64,000 nucleotides of DNA from JAEXOD01 sp963667875 (lineage in GTDB: Bacteria > Bacteroidota > Ignavibacteria > Ignavibacteriales > Melioribacteraceae): contig CAXXGC010000009.1 in NCBI GenBank assembly GCA_963667875.2, positions 620,001 through 684,000 of the forward strand, written 5' to 3'. Made by a program: the position numbers and the translations under genes. The notes beneath the pieces were generated by a model. The model did no database searches, was not told the DNA's origin, and saw only the letters and a list, made by a program, of their open reading frames with translations. Of this stretch, positions 53,856-63,254 are shown one piece after another (positions within the stretch are counted from its first letter, which is position 1; the number at the start of each line of letters is the position of its first letter).

Positions 53856-54767
53856 ATGTCAAAAATAACTTTGAAAATATCAAAACCCATGCTTTATTTA
53901 ATTGTTGTAATAACTACAGTAATAAGTGTCTTTGCGGGTATTCAATTCATAAGTATATATAGTGACTATTCATGGAAAGTGAGTACACAGGAGCAGGCCG
54001 AAGCAAAACTAAACGGATTAGTAAGCAAAGTACAAAAAGTTATTCTTTCAATTGAACAAATTCCCCAAAACTTAGCTTATGTTCTTGAATTCTCTAATCC
54101 AAAAAATGAACATATGTGGATTTTATTGGATGCCGTGCTTGTAAATAATGATGAATTATTTGGAGCCTGCATTGCTTTTGAACCCAATGCGTATGATAAA
54201 GATTCAGTTTATTATTCCCCGTATTTATATAAAAGAAACGGCAGTGTGGTGTATACTGATCCCACTGATACAACTTATCAATACTTTAGTATGGATTGGT
54301 ATTTGTTAGCCAAAACATTAAAACATCCGGTATGGATTGAACCATATTTTGATGAGGGCGGGGGAGCCGGAAATATTGTATTGGCTTCTTATTCAGTCCC
54401 GTTTTATTATTATGACGGTATGAACGAAAAATTCACCGGAGTAGTGTCTGTTGATATATCATTAGACTGGTTATCTAAAATGGTTTTGTCAACCAGGTTG
54501 ATGGACGGGAGCTATACGTTTTTAGTTTCGGAAAACGGAACTATTTTAAGTGCACCTAATCCACAATGGCCTTATAATGAAACATTATACAGCCTTGCAG
54601 AAGAACATAACATGCCCGCTTTAAGAGAAATTGGAAGAAATTTGAGGGAAGGGAAATCAGGATTTGTTAATATTGGCAAATTTGGCAAAAGAACAAATTG
54701 GTGGATTTATTATAAACCGATACCTGCAAATAATTGGGGTGTTTTATTGATGGTTCCCGGAGAGTAA
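53856..54767 (+). CDS. Stand-alone membrane-anchored dCache sensor domain
   Basis: 303 residues: one N-terminal membrane segment (LYLIVVITTVISVFAGIQFI, 13-32) and a long extracytoplasmic region with the double-Cache fold (MDWYLLAKTLKHPVWIEPYF, VVSVDISLDWLSKMV, WWIYYKPIPANNWGVLLMVP). Such domains normally sit in front of HAMP, kinase, phosphatase or chemoreceptor modules. Here the protein stops after the sensor, with no second membrane helix or cytoplasmic output domain. Only 1 nt separates it from the binding-protein gene, pointing to a shared function. The stop is followed by ordinary intergenic DNA, so a recent frameshift loss of an output domain is not apparent. Confidence 0.8.
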   Translation: MSKITLKISKPMLYLIVVITTVISVFAGIQFISIYSDYSWKVSTQEQAEAKLNGLVSKVQKVILSIEQIPQNLAYVLEFSNPKNEHMWILLDAVLVNNDELFGACIAFEPNAYDKDSVYYSPYLYKRNGSVVYTDPTDTTYQYFSMDWYLLAKTLKHPVWIEPYFDEGGGAGNIVLASYSVPFYYYDGMNEKFTGVVSVDISLDWLSKMVLSTRLMDGSYTFLVSENGTILSAPNPQWPYNETLYSLAEEHNMPALREIGRNLREGKSGFVNIGKFGKRTNWWIYYKPIPANNWGVLLMVPGE

Positions 54768-54831
54768 GAAAAAATATAAAAATATTTTGCATGAAAATAT
54801 AGATTATTAACAAAAATAAAAGAGGTTACCG

Positions 54832-55386
54832 ATGTTAGCAAAAGAAGAAACTGCAACAAAAGCTACAGTTGATAGTGAACCCAAAGCCGCAGAAGAAACT
54901 GAAGTAATAGCTGAAAATGTAGATGATACAAAACTTGAATTATCACATGCGCTTGTCAAAAAGTATATGTGGTGGTCAATGGGAGCAGGCCTAATTCCGG
55001 TTCCTTTGGTTGATATTGCAACCGTTTCAGGAGTTCAGTTAAAAATGTTAAACGAACTCTCAAAGGTTTATGACGTAAAGTTTTCTAAAAACGCAGGAAA
55101 ATCAATAATCAGCGCACTTCTTGGTGGAATTTCGGCTGACGCTTTATCTAAAAGTTATATTACAAGTTTTATAAAATCAATACCAATTATTGGTGTGGTT
55201 GGCTCAGTTTCAATGCCTATTTATTCCGGTGCTGCTACATGGGCAATTGGAAAGGTATTTATTCAACATTTTGCTTCAGGTGGTACATTCCTTGATTTTG
55301 ATCCTAAAAAGGTAAAAGACTATTTTATGAATTTATTCAAACAAGGTCAGGAAATTGCCCATAATTTAAAAACCGCAAAAGCTTAA
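54832..55386 (+). CDS. DUF697-family protein (second paralogue)
   Basis: 184 residues. After a low-complexity Glu/Ala-rich N terminus of about 40 residues comes the same core as the protein at 20381-20866: KYMWWSMGAGLIPVPLVDIA, GVQLKMLNELSKVYDVKFSK, SGAATWAIGKVFIQHF and GGTFLDFDPKKVKDYF. The two paralogues are similar over nearly their full cores, about 34 kb apart at either end of one operon. Function is unknown; DUF697 proteins are membrane-associated. AGAGG lies upstream of the ATG. A strong hairpin (55403-55423) follows. Confidence 0.8.
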   Translation: MLAKEETATKATVDSEPKAAEETEVIAENVDDTKLELSHALVKKYMWWSMGAGLIPVPLVDIATVSGVQLKMLNELSKVYDVKFSKNAGKSIISALLGGISADALSKSYITSFIKSIPIIGVVGSVSMPIYSGAATWAIGKVFIQHFASGGTFLDFDPKKVKDYFMNLFKQGQEIAHNLKTAKA

Positions 55387-55402
55387 TTTATTGTGTTTTA
55401 AC

Positions 55403-55423
55403 AGCGGGGATAAAATCCCCGCT
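55403..55423 (+). terminator. Stem-loop terminator candidate after the second DUF697 gene
   Basis: AGCGGGGA-TAAAA-TCCCCGCT is a perfect 8-bp G/C-rich stem with a 5-nt loop followed by ATATTTA. It is the strongest terminator-like structure on the + strand and probably ends most transcription of the long operon before the small membrane-protein gene. Confidence 0.65.
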
Positions 55424-55462
55424 ATATTTAGGTAAATTAGATAAAATATTGGGGATGTTAAC

Positions 55463-55648
55463 ATGATGCTGCTTTTATTAAATATATTTTTAAGCCTGGT
55501 TGTAGGTATGCTGGGCAGAAAAACAATTCTTGGTTTTTGGGGTAATTTTATTTTCTCTTTGTTCCTTACCCCAATTGTACCTTTAGTATATATATTAATA
55601 GCAACAAATATTGGTAAAAGGACTCAACTGCCGCTTACTAAAGAGTGA
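55463..55648 (+). CDS. Small two-helix membrane protein
   Basis: 61 residues with two hydrophobic stretches (LLLLNIFLSLVVGMLG and FIFSLFLTPIVPLVYILIAT) separated by a short basic loop, and a basic tail. A GGGGAT lies about 8 nt before the ATG, supporting translation. It resembles many short inner-membrane proteins of unknown function; I recognise no family with certainty. It follows a terminator-like hairpin and may be read through from, or independent of, the biosynthetic operon. Confidence 0.65.
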   Translation: MMLLLLNIFLSLVVGMLGRKTILGFWGNFIFSLFLTPIVPLVYILIATNIGKRTQLPLTKE

Positions 55649-55702
55649 AGTTTATTGACTTGCAAGAAATGTTTTTTGTTGTAGTAAAATGACACAAAAC
55701 AA

Positions 55703-55748
55703 ATTGATAAAAGTTTTGGTGTGTATAAATCCACATGATTTTATCAAT
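55703..55748. terminator. Inverted repeat between convergent genes
   Basis: ATTGATAAAA (55703-55712) and TTTTATCAAT (55739-55748) are exact complements separated by 26 nt. They lie between the small membrane-protein gene and the convergent thioesterase gene. The A/T-rich stem and T-run make a weak bidirectional terminator plausible. Confidence 0.35.
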
Positions 55749-55842
55749 AAATAAATTCAGGTTAGTAAATTTATATTTTTTGGGTAATAAGTGAAAGTTT
55801 GTGTTCAAGTTTTTAGTTACAAAATATCGGTATTATATAACA

Positions 55843-56565
55843 TTATAATACCGTATTTAGCTTCTTAACTATCAAATCACAAATCTTTTTTGTTTGGTCA
55901 AATATAAAAAAATGCCCGCCATCAAAACAATTAATAGAAATGGGTTTATTAGTTTCAATCTGCCATAATTGGACTTCGTTTTCAGTTAGATCTTCTGAAC
56001 TGCCGTATATAACAGCAATAGGAACATCCAGCGGTTTATTATCGGGTTTGTATAAATATGTTGCAATTGACTTAAAATCGGCCCGAATAACCGGAAGAAA
56101 AAACTGTACAAAACTTTTATCCGATAACAATTCTTCGGGTGTGCCTTCCATATCGCGCAGCATATTTATAAATTCAGGATCGGAGAGTTTATATTTATTA
56201 TCAGGTTTTATTGCGGATGGGGCAGAATGACCCGAGGAAAACAGCATTACCGGAAGATTTTCCTTTTTATTTGCTATATATTTTGTTAATGAATATCCGA
56301 GTACAGAACCAAGGCTGTGTCCAAAAATTGCATAATTACCGTTAATATTGTGTTTAATCTGATTATACAAATCTTGTGTCATTGTATCAATAGTATACAA
56401 TAAAGGTTCGCAAATTCTTTTACCGCGTCCCGGTAATTCAAGATTTATAAGTTCAATATTATCGGGAAGAAATTTTTTAAATCCGGAAAAAGAATAAGCA
56501 TTTCCTCCCGAAAAGGGGATACAAAAAAGTTTAATGTTATTTAAGCACATGTAAAATATATACAA
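55843..56565 (-). CDS. Type II thioesterase of NRPS/PKS pathways
   Basis: 240 residues (an alternative ATG at 56550 gives 235). It is an alpha/beta hydrolase with the TEII pattern: IKLFCIPFSGGNAYSF (11-26), LELPGRGKR (42-50), nucleophile GHSLGS (Ser 84), Asp in VIYGSSEDLTE and His in FDGGHFFIF. Such enzymes clear misprimed or stalled carrier domains. It is on the opposite strand, convergent with the operon, and could edit both biosynthetic lines in the window. Its size matches the family. Confidence 0.92.
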   Translation of the reverse strand: MYIFYMCLNNIKLFCIPFSGGNAYSFSGFKKFLPDNIELINLELPGRGKRICEPLLYTIDTMTQDLYNQIKHNINGNYAIFGHSLGSVLGYSLTKYIANKKENLPVMLFSSGHSAPSAIKPDNKYKLSDPEFINMLRDMEGTPEELLSDKSFVQFFLPVIRADFKSIATYLYKPDNKPLDVPIAVIYGSSEDLTENEVQLWQIETNKPISINCFDGGHFFIFDQTKKICDLIVKKLNTVL

Positions 56566-56798
56566 ATAAGTTATAAAATAATTTTTGTAAATATAAGTGG
56601 AAAGTTACCGTAAAAGCAAGAACAACAAAAAAATGGTGTAAATCAAAAAATGTTTTACTGTTGTTAGTATAAATGAACTAATAAAATGTATTATTATAAT
56701 ACTTTAGCGGTGTAGGCAGCTAAACTTTTTAATTAATCTTACGATAATTAACTTAATAATACTTGTTTATTTTTTGAAATATCGAGTTGTAATTATAT

Positions 56799-57518
56799 AT
56801 GAAAAAAAGTATTTCTATTCTTATTTTATCTGTTTTATTACTGATAACAGGCTGCGATTTTGAAAAAAATCCGGTTACACAAAATACAAAAAGCAATGAG
56901 CAAGTATATGAAGCAGCAGTACAGGATGCTATGGTAATCGAAGAAAATGAAATTTGTAACAATCTTATTTCAATTGTTCCGAATAATAATTATTTGACAT
57001 GGTCAAATGGTTATGTGCTTGTTGTTGTGTGGACAAAATATAATTCAAGTTATCCGGTTAGTGATACAATATCAACCTGGTGGGGTGAAACCTGGGTTAC
57101 AGCTGTACCGGAAATAAAAGACTGGTTTAAAAGAAATAATATATCCGAGAATAAATTAACTTTAAGAACAGAACAACTTTTGGGAATGCCAGCTAACAGT
57201 GGATATTCTTATTTTGCGGAATTGTGGGTAAAACCGGCAGACCTTTTACGTCCCGCTTATGATAATGAAATAACAGACAATACCTGTGGTATATATTTCC
57301 CTGAAACAGTGAGCAATGATTACGTGTTATGGTTTAACAATAATATTATTAGTTCCTATTATTCCGGTAAAGGTGCTGACAAATCTCCGTGGACACGTCT
57401 TGGTTACACTTACGATTGGGGAAATCAAAAAAATGAAATTGGTTTAAGCGAATTTATTATTAAAAAAGATGCGAAAGTAATTGTCAAATCCATTCAATTA
57501 ACTCAAGATTATTTATAA
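56799..57518 (+). CDS. Lipoprotein of unknown function
   Basis: 239 residues with a lipoprotein signal: MKKSISILILSVLLLITGC, lipid-modified Cys at 19. The mature part is rich in Trp, Tyr and Asn (TISTWWGETWVTAVPEIKDW, then YSYFAELWVKPADLLRP) and looks secreted and beta-rich. I recognise no domain. It stands alone between the divergent thioesterase and a sensor kinase, with its own upstream region of about 230 nt. A link to the biosynthetic operon is not evident. Confidence 0.75.
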   Translation: MKKSISILILSVLLLITGCDFEKNPVTQNTKSNEQVYEAAVQDAMVIEENEICNNLISIVPNNNYLTWSNGYVLVVVWTKYNSSYPVSDTISTWWGETWVTAVPEIKDWFKRNNISENKLTLRTEQLLGMPANSGYSYFAELWVKPADLLRPAYDNEITDNTCGIYFPETVSNDYVLWFNNNIISSYYSGKGADKSPWTRLGYTYDWGNQKNEIGLSEFIIKKDAKVIVKSIQLTQDYL

Positions 57519-57563
57519 TTAGCAATTTAAATAAAAGACTTTTTATATTATTAAATCTGTTAG

Positions 57564-57579
57564 TGTGATCTATTTCACA
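57564..57579. promoter_or_regulatory. CRP/FNR-type palindrome TGTGA-N6-TCACA
   Basis: TGTGATCTATTTCACA is a perfect match to the half-site arrangement TGTGA-N6-TCACA bound by CRP-family regulators. It lies in the 206-nt gap before the haem-type sensor kinase, about 145 nt from its start. No regulator gene of this family is in the window, so the binding protein and its signal are unknown. Confidence 0.45.
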
Positions 57580-57724
57580 ATTAAAATGGAAAACCCCCTT
57601 GTCTTATAAATAGGTTTGGAAGTTGCCATTTATAGTGTTATTTTAAGTTTTTACGCAATAAGTATTTATTAAAATTGCTAAACAAAATATTGCTGGCATA
57701 GACTAACTATTGCGGGTAAATTTT

Positions 57725-59299
57725 ATGAAAAAAGAAGTTATGCAAAACCAGAATAAAAAATATCATATAAAAGTTCCATTTTCTATCCTATATATTGGAT
57801 GGACCATAATAATTATTGGTTTAGTAGCCTGGTATTATCATACAATTTATAATGAAACATTTTTGCTTGCCAGAAAAGAAGCTTATAAAGGATATGAAAA
57901 AGATTTAATCATGCGGTCATGGGCTACCTTACACGGTGGAGTATATGTTCCAATTACTGAAACAACCCTTCCAAATCCTTACCTGTCAAATATCAAAGAA
58001 AGGGATATTGAAACTCCATCCGGGAAAAAACTAACATTACTGAATCCGGCCTATATTACCAGACAAACACACGAAATATATTTTAATGAATTGGGAATAA
58101 GGAGTCATATTACAAGTTTAAAACCAATTCGAATAGAAAACAAAGCTGATAAATGGGAAATTAAAGCATTAAAATCATTTGAAAGAAATAATAAAGAATT
58201 TTATGGTTTTGATATAATAAATAATGTTGAATATTTTAGATTTATGGCTCCGCTTGTAACAACCAAGGGATGTCTAAAATGTCATGAAAGTCAAGGATAT
58301 AAAGTCGGTGATATTCGAGGTGGAATTAGTTCGTCTATAAAATGGGCTGATTACAAAAAATCAATAAATGCTCAATTAATAAATATTTTTGCAGGATATG
58401 GAATAGTTTGGATAATCGGTTTTGTCGGGATCTCATTGGTTAAAAGACGTTTTATTATTTACATAACGAATAGGGATATTGCGGAAAGTGAAATTTATAA
58501 AATGAATAATGAATTGCACGAATCGAAAAGTACAATTGAAAATAACTTAATTGAAAAAGAAAAATTAATAAAAGAACTTATTGAAACAAAAGATAAATTG
58601 GAAAAAATAAATTCAGAAAAAGATAAATTATTTTCTATAATAGCACATGATTTACGAAGTCCTTTTCAGGGATTTATTGGTTTAACAGAATTAATGGCCG
58701 AAGGTTCGGAAAATTTCAGCAGTGAAGAATTATCCTCGTTTAGCAAAGATATACATAAAAGCGCAAGCAATTTATTAAAGTTATTAACCAATTTATTAGA
58801 GTGGGCTAAAATTCAAAAGGGTCTTATTTCTTTTAACCCCAAAGAATTAAATCTATTGGAAATTGTTAATCAAAATGTAGAATTAATTGATAAATACGGA
58901 GAAAAAAAAGGTATAAATATAAAATATGAAATTCCGCCGGATCTAAAAGTATTTTCCGATGAGGAAATGTTAAATTCAGTATTAAGAAATGTATTGGCAA
59001 ATGCAATTAAATTTACTGTAATAGGTGGAAACATATTTATCAAAGCATTAGTAACAGAAACAAAAACAGTAACCGTTATGATAAAAGATGACGGAATTGG
59101 AATGAATGAGGATTTGCTGAATAAATTGTTTAAACCCGGTGAAAAAGTGGGACGAAAAGGTACAGACGGAGAAGAAAGCACTGGCTTAGGGCTATTATTG
59201 TGCAAAGAATTTGCTGAAAGAAATGGCGGAAAAATATGGGTGGAAAGTCAAATAAATGTAGGAAGTACATTCTATTTTACAATACCTAAACTGGATTAA
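57725..59299 (+). CDS. Sensor histidine kinase with haem-c-type Tll0287-like (DUF3365) periplasmic domain
   Basis: 524 residues from ATG 57725 (an in-frame TTG at 57710 would add five). Domains: membrane segment (ILYIGWTIIIIGLVAWYY), periplasmic DUF3365-like sensor with CLKCH (C183, C186, H187) in the context GCLKCHESQGYKVGDIRGG, a second membrane segment (IFAGYGIVWIIGFVGISLV), coiled coil, HisKA with His 308 (IIAHDLRSPFQG) and a HATPase domain (DDGIGMN, GTDGEESTGLGLLL). The CxxCH motif predicts covalent haem c, hence redox or gas sensing. No response regulator gene is adjacent; the following hybrid kinase carries a receiver and may work with it. A CRP-like site lies upstream. Confidence 0.88.
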   Translation: MKKEVMQNQNKKYHIKVPFSILYIGWTIIIIGLVAWYYHTIYNETFLLARKEAYKGYEKDLIMRSWATLHGGVYVPITETTLPNPYLSNIKERDIETPSGKKLTLLNPAYITRQTHEIYFNELGIRSHITSLKPIRIENKADKWEIKALKSFERNNKEFYGFDIINNVEYFRFMAPLVTTKGCLKCHESQGYKVGDIRGGISSSIKWADYKKSINAQLINIFAGYGIVWIIGFVGISLVKRRFIIYITNRDIAESEIYKMNNELHESKSTIENNLIEKEKLIKELIETKDKLEKINSEKDKLFSIIAHDLRSPFQGFIGLTELMAEGSENFSSEELSSFSKDIHKSASNLLKLLTNLLEWAKIQKGLISFNPKELNLLEIVNQNVELIDKYGEKKGINIKYEIPPDLKVFSDEEMLNSVLRNVLANAIKFTVIGGNIFIKALVTETKTVTVMIKDDGIGMNEDLLNKLFKPGEKVGRKGTDGEESTGLGLLLCKEFAERNGGKIWVESQINVGSTFYFTIPKLD

Positions 59300-59332
59300 T
59301 AATTAATTTTTTGAAAGTTTTGGAAAACACAA

Positions 59333-62300
59333 ATGATAATTATTCAACTTATATATAATTTAGCAATACTCGCCGCAGCTAGTGTCGTTTCCGGTTTTAT
59401 TGATGCCCGCTGGAATAGAAAAAGCAAAACGGGAAAAATCTTTCAGGGAATTACTTTTGGTTTTATTGCAATAATTGCAATGTTGAATCCTTATGTACTT
59501 TCACCCGGTATTATTTTTGATGGAAGATCCATTATTTTAAGTCTTTGTGCTTTGTTTTTTGGTACAACCGCTGGAGTTATATCTGCGGTAATGGCAATTG
59601 TTGTTCGTTTAATAATAGGTGGTGACGGAATATTGATGGGAGTTTCTGTAATAACCTCATCATTAATAATTGGTCTTGTTTTTAATCAGTTAAGACGTAG
59701 AAAACATATTGTTATTAACGCAAAGTTTATTTATTTGTTGGGAATTTTAGTTCATCTGGCAATGATTGCGTTAATGTTTTTCCTACCTAAAAATTTTGTT
59801 TGGGTTACATTTCACACTATTTCTTTAACAGTTATATCAATTTATCCAATTGTAACAGTAATAATTGGCAAAATATTATTGGATCAAGAAAATAATCTTG
59901 TAATGCTTGATGAAATTAAAGAAAGTGAAGAAAAACACAGATTATTAATTGAAAATAGCCATGATATTATCTACACTATTACAATTGATGGAACGTTCAC
60001 ATTTGTTTCTTCGGCATGGAAAGCCACTTTAGGACAAGAGATAAATGATGTTATTGGTAAATCATACAAGTCATTTGTCCATCCTGACGATGTTTTGATA
60101 TTACGAACATGGATGCGGAAAGTTATATCGACTGGTCAAAGGGGACAAGGAATTGAATATCGCGTAAAACATATAACAGGAACTTGGCATTGGCACACAT
60201 CAAGTGCTGTTCCGCTAAGGGATGAAACATCGGTTGTAGTGGGATTAGAGGGAATTGCCCGTGATATAACAGAAAGAAAACAAGCAGAAGAAAAATTGCG
60301 TCAAAGCGAGGAAAGATTAAGCTTTTATATTGATCATTCGCCAATGGCGGTAATTGAATGGGATAGTCAGTTGAGGATTAGCCGATGGACCGGTGACTCG
60401 GAAAAAATGTTTGGGTTTAGTGCCGAAGAAATGTTGGGTAAAAAAAATCATGAGATTAAGCTTATCCACGAAGCTGATATTCCGGTTGTTGATGAAGTGG
60501 TAAAACGATTGACAAGCGGGCAATATAACCAAATAGTATCAGGTAATCGTAATTATAAAAAAGATGGAAGTATAATTTATTGCCAATGGTATAATACCAT
60601 AATGATTGACGACCAGGGAAAAATATTATCTGCGATGTCGCAAGTATTAGATATTACTGAACAGAAAAAAGCCAAGGAATCACTTGAGGAAAATCAAAAA
60701 CAGCTGACCGATTTAATTACATTTTTACCTGATGCGACATTTGCAGTTGATAAAGAAAAAAAAGTAATTCTATGGAATAAAGCCATGGAAGAGCTGACAG
60801 GTATTTCTGCCGAGGATATTCTTGGTAAAGGGGATTATGAATATACGCTGCCGTTTTATGGTGTAAAAAGACCACAATTAATGGATTTGATTTTTAGTAA
60901 TGATGAAGAACTTTTTGCAAAATATCCTAAAATAAGTCGTAAAGGTGATTCCATTACAGCTCAAGTATTTTGCAATGCTCTTTATAATAATAAAGGTGCG
61001 TGGCTTTTTCTTAAAGTCTCTCCTTTGTATGATACAGAAGGTAATATTATTGGAGCAATTGAAAGTTTGCGTGATATTACATTACAAAAACAACATGAAG
61101 AAGAAAAACGTATCAGATGGGAACAATTAGCCCGCCAGCAGGAAATATTGATTGAAATGGCAACTTCTCCTTTTACCGCAGAAGGTGAACTTGAAAATTT
61201 GTCGCACATGCTTACGGAGCGAGTTGCAAAATATATGGGGCTTGAACGTGTATCTATTTGGCTTTTTGATGAAACAGAAACAATTTTAGAATGTATTGAT
61301 TTATTTGAATATGCAAAAAATGAACATAGTTTTGGCATTAAAATTACTGAAAATGAATTTGGAAATGAATTTGCGGCTTTAAAAAACAGTAAATATGTGG
61401 ACGCAAATGATACTTTCACTGATTCGAGGACAATAGGTTATTTGGATACTTATATAAATCCAAATAAAATTTTTTCGATGTTGGATGGTGTAATACGGTT
61501 TTCGGAAAGAACTTTGGGAGTTTTATGTTTTGAATGTGTAGGTGTGCAGAGGCAGTGGACTACTGAAGAAATAACATTTGTTTGTCAGCTGGCTGATCAA
61601 ATTGCATTGATATTGGCAAATCGCGAAAGAAAAAAGGTTGAAAAAAACTTAATAAAATTATCGCGTGCCGTTGAACAAAGTCAGGTATCAATTGTAATAA
61701 CAAATAAATTAGGTGATATAGAATATGTTAATCCAAAGTTTTTGGAAGTTACGGGATTTTCACTTGAGGAAGTACTGGGAAATAATCCGCGAATACTAAA
61801 ATCGGGCGAATTTACATCTTATGATTATAAAGAAATGTGGAATGTTTTAGAATCCGGCAAAGAATGGAACGGAATATTCCATAATAAGAAAAAAAACGGT
61901 GAATTATTTTGGGAGTCGGCAACAATATCGCCGGTTAAGGATGAGTTTGGAGAAATTACTTATTATGTGGCAGTAAAAGAAGACATAACAGCAAAAAAAA
62001 TGATGGAGGAAAATTTACATCAGGCGCTGGAAAAAGCCGAAGAAATGAATAAGCTAAAAACCAATTTTTTGGCAAATATGAATCATGAATTCAGAACCCC
62101 GCTGAATGGTATACTTGGATTTGCCAGCTTTTTGTGTGAGGAACTTAAAGACGATGATCATGTTGAAATGGCATCAAATATTTTCGAATCGGGTAAAAGA
62201 TTAAGCGAAACATTAAACCTGATATTAGATCTGTCGGATGTTGATGCTAACAAAATAGATATTTCAAAAGATAAATTAGAGGTGGTTTCACTAGTTAAAA

Positions 62301-63193
62301 ATATTGCTGGAACTTTTACAGAGGTTGCCCAACAAAAAAATATCAGCTTTAATGTTGTTTCAACTGTTGAAACAATTTATGCATTGTTGGATATACAATT
62401 ATTTCCAAGAGTAGTTAATAACTTGATTGATAATGCTTTTAAATATACAAACAGTGGAAATGTTAATGTTGAAATAGGAACTGTTTTATCTAATAAATCA
62501 AAACAATTTTATGTAAAAGTAAAAGATACCGGAATTGGAATTCCTAAAGACAAAATAGATTTAATTTGGGATCCTTTTAGGCAGGTTAGCGAAGGATTAA
62601 GCAGGGGATATGAAGGAACGGGTTTAGGTTTGACAATTTCTAAAAAAATTACCGAAATGATGGGCGGTGAAATTGAGGTAAAAAGTGAATCCGGAAAAGG
62701 TTCCACGTTTATTATTAAATTCCCGGTTTTTATAAAAGATGAAAAACATACACCAAATATTTTTGATATAAATTTAAAGGAAGAAACATTGATAGAGGAT
62801 GGAAAACAGGCATTTACTTTACCAAGATTATTATATGTTGAAGATGATAAAATAAATCAACGTGTAGTAAAATTAATTGTAAAAAATAAATACTTAATTG
62901 AAACTGCGGATGATGGGGCAAGTGCTTTAAGTATGATAAAAGAAAAAAACTATGATACAATTTTAATGGATATCAATCTTGGTCCCGGTATGGATGGAAT
63001 ACAAGTTACCAAAGAAATTAAAAAACACCAAAAATACGTTAAAACTCCAATTATTGCTGTAACTGCATATACTATGGAATCCGATAAAAAGAAATTTATT
63101 GAAGCGGGTTGTACACATTATTTGGCTAAACCATTTATGAGGGATGAATTATTAAACTTGCTGGAAAATGTAGGAAACGAATATTATAATTGA
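59333..63193 (+). CDS. Hybrid sensor histidine kinase: 5TMR-LYT, PAS x3, GAF, PAS, HisKA, HATPase, receiver
   Basis: 1286 residues. About 1-185 contain multiple membrane helices of the LytS/YhcK 5TMR type (ILSLCALFFGTTAGVISAVM). PAS domains follow at about 200-325, 325-450 and 455-590 (HDIIYTITIDGTFTFVSSAW, YIDHSPMAVIEWD, FLPDATFAVD), then GAF about 600-770 and a fourth PAS about 780-890. The HisKA phosphoacceptor is His 918 (NMNHEFRTPLNG). The HATPase contains DTGIGIP and GTGLGLTISKK. A C-terminal receiver domain has phosphoacceptor Asp 1213 (LMDINLG) and Lys in YLAKPF. Phosphorelay is probably completed by an Hpt protein or regulator outside the window. It starts 34 nt after the haem-type kinase gene, so the two are probably co-transcribed. 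Confidence 0.92.
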   Translation: MIIIQLIYNLAILAAASVVSGFIDARWNRKSKTGKIFQGITFGFIAIIAMLNPYVLSPGIIFDGRSIILSLCALFFGTTAGVISAVMAIVVRLIIGGDGILMGVSVITSSLIIGLVFNQLRRRKHIVINAKFIYLLGILVHLAMIALMFFLPKNFVWVTFHTISLTVISIYPIVTVIIGKILLDQENNLVMLDEIKESEEKHRLLIENSHDIIYTITIDGTFTFVSSAWKATLGQEINDVIGKSYKSFVHPDDVLILRTWMRKVISTGQRGQGIEYRVKHITGTWHWHTSSAVPLRDETSVVVGLEGIARDITERKQAEEKLRQSEERLSFYIDHSPMAVIEWDSQLRISRWTGDSEKMFGFSAEEMLGKKNHEIKLIHEADIPVVDEVVKRLTSGQYNQIVSGNRNYKKDGSIIYCQWYNTIMIDDQGKILSAMSQVLDITEQKKAKESLEENQKQLTDLITFLPDATFAVDKEKKVILWNKAMEELTGISAEDILGKGDYEYTLPFYGVKRPQLMDLIFSNDEELFAKYPKISRKGDSITAQVFCNALYNNKGAWLFLKVSPLYDTEGNIIGAIESLRDITLQKQHEEEKRIRWEQLARQQEILIEMATSPFTAEGELENLSHMLTERVAKYMGLERVSIWLFDETETILECIDLFEYAKNEHSFGIKITENEFGNEFAALKNSKYVDANDTFTDSRTIGYLDTYINPNKIFSMLDGVIRFSERTLGVLCFECVGVQRQWTTEEITFVCQLADQIALILANRERKKVEKNLIKLSRAVEQSQVSIVITNKLGDIEYVNPKFLEVTGFSLEEVLGNNPRILKSGEFTSYDYKEMWNVLESGKEWNGIFHNKKKNGELFWESATISPVKDEFGEITYYVAVKEDITAKKMMEENLHQALEKAEEMNKLKTNFLANMNHEFRTPLNGILGFASFLCEELKDDDHVEMASNIFESGKRLSETLNLILDLSDVDANKIDISKDKLEVVSLVKNIAGTFTEVAQQKNISFNVVSTVETIYALLDIQLFPRVVNNLIDNAFKYTNSGNVNVEIGTVLSNKSKQFYVKVKDTGIGIPKDKIDLIWDPFRQVSEGLSRGYEGTGLGLTISKKITEMMGGEIEVKSESGKGSTFIIKFPVFIKDEKHTPNIFDINLKEETLIEDGKQAFTLPRLLYVEDDKINQRVVKLIVKNKYLIETADDGASALSMIKEKNYDTILMDINLGPGMDGIQVTKEIKKHQKYVKTPIIAVTAYTMESDKKKFIEAGCTHYLAKPFMRDELLNLLENVGNEYYN

Positions 63194-63254
63194 GGATAAT
63201 TAAATAATTTTTATTGCGGAGAATAATATTATAGCAATTTGTTTGTAATTGAAT

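Noticed and set aside
60982..61419. 145-codon antisense frame in the hybrid kinase gene
   Set aside because: It lies opposite the third PAS domain and GAF region, shows no domain, and has typical shadow composition.
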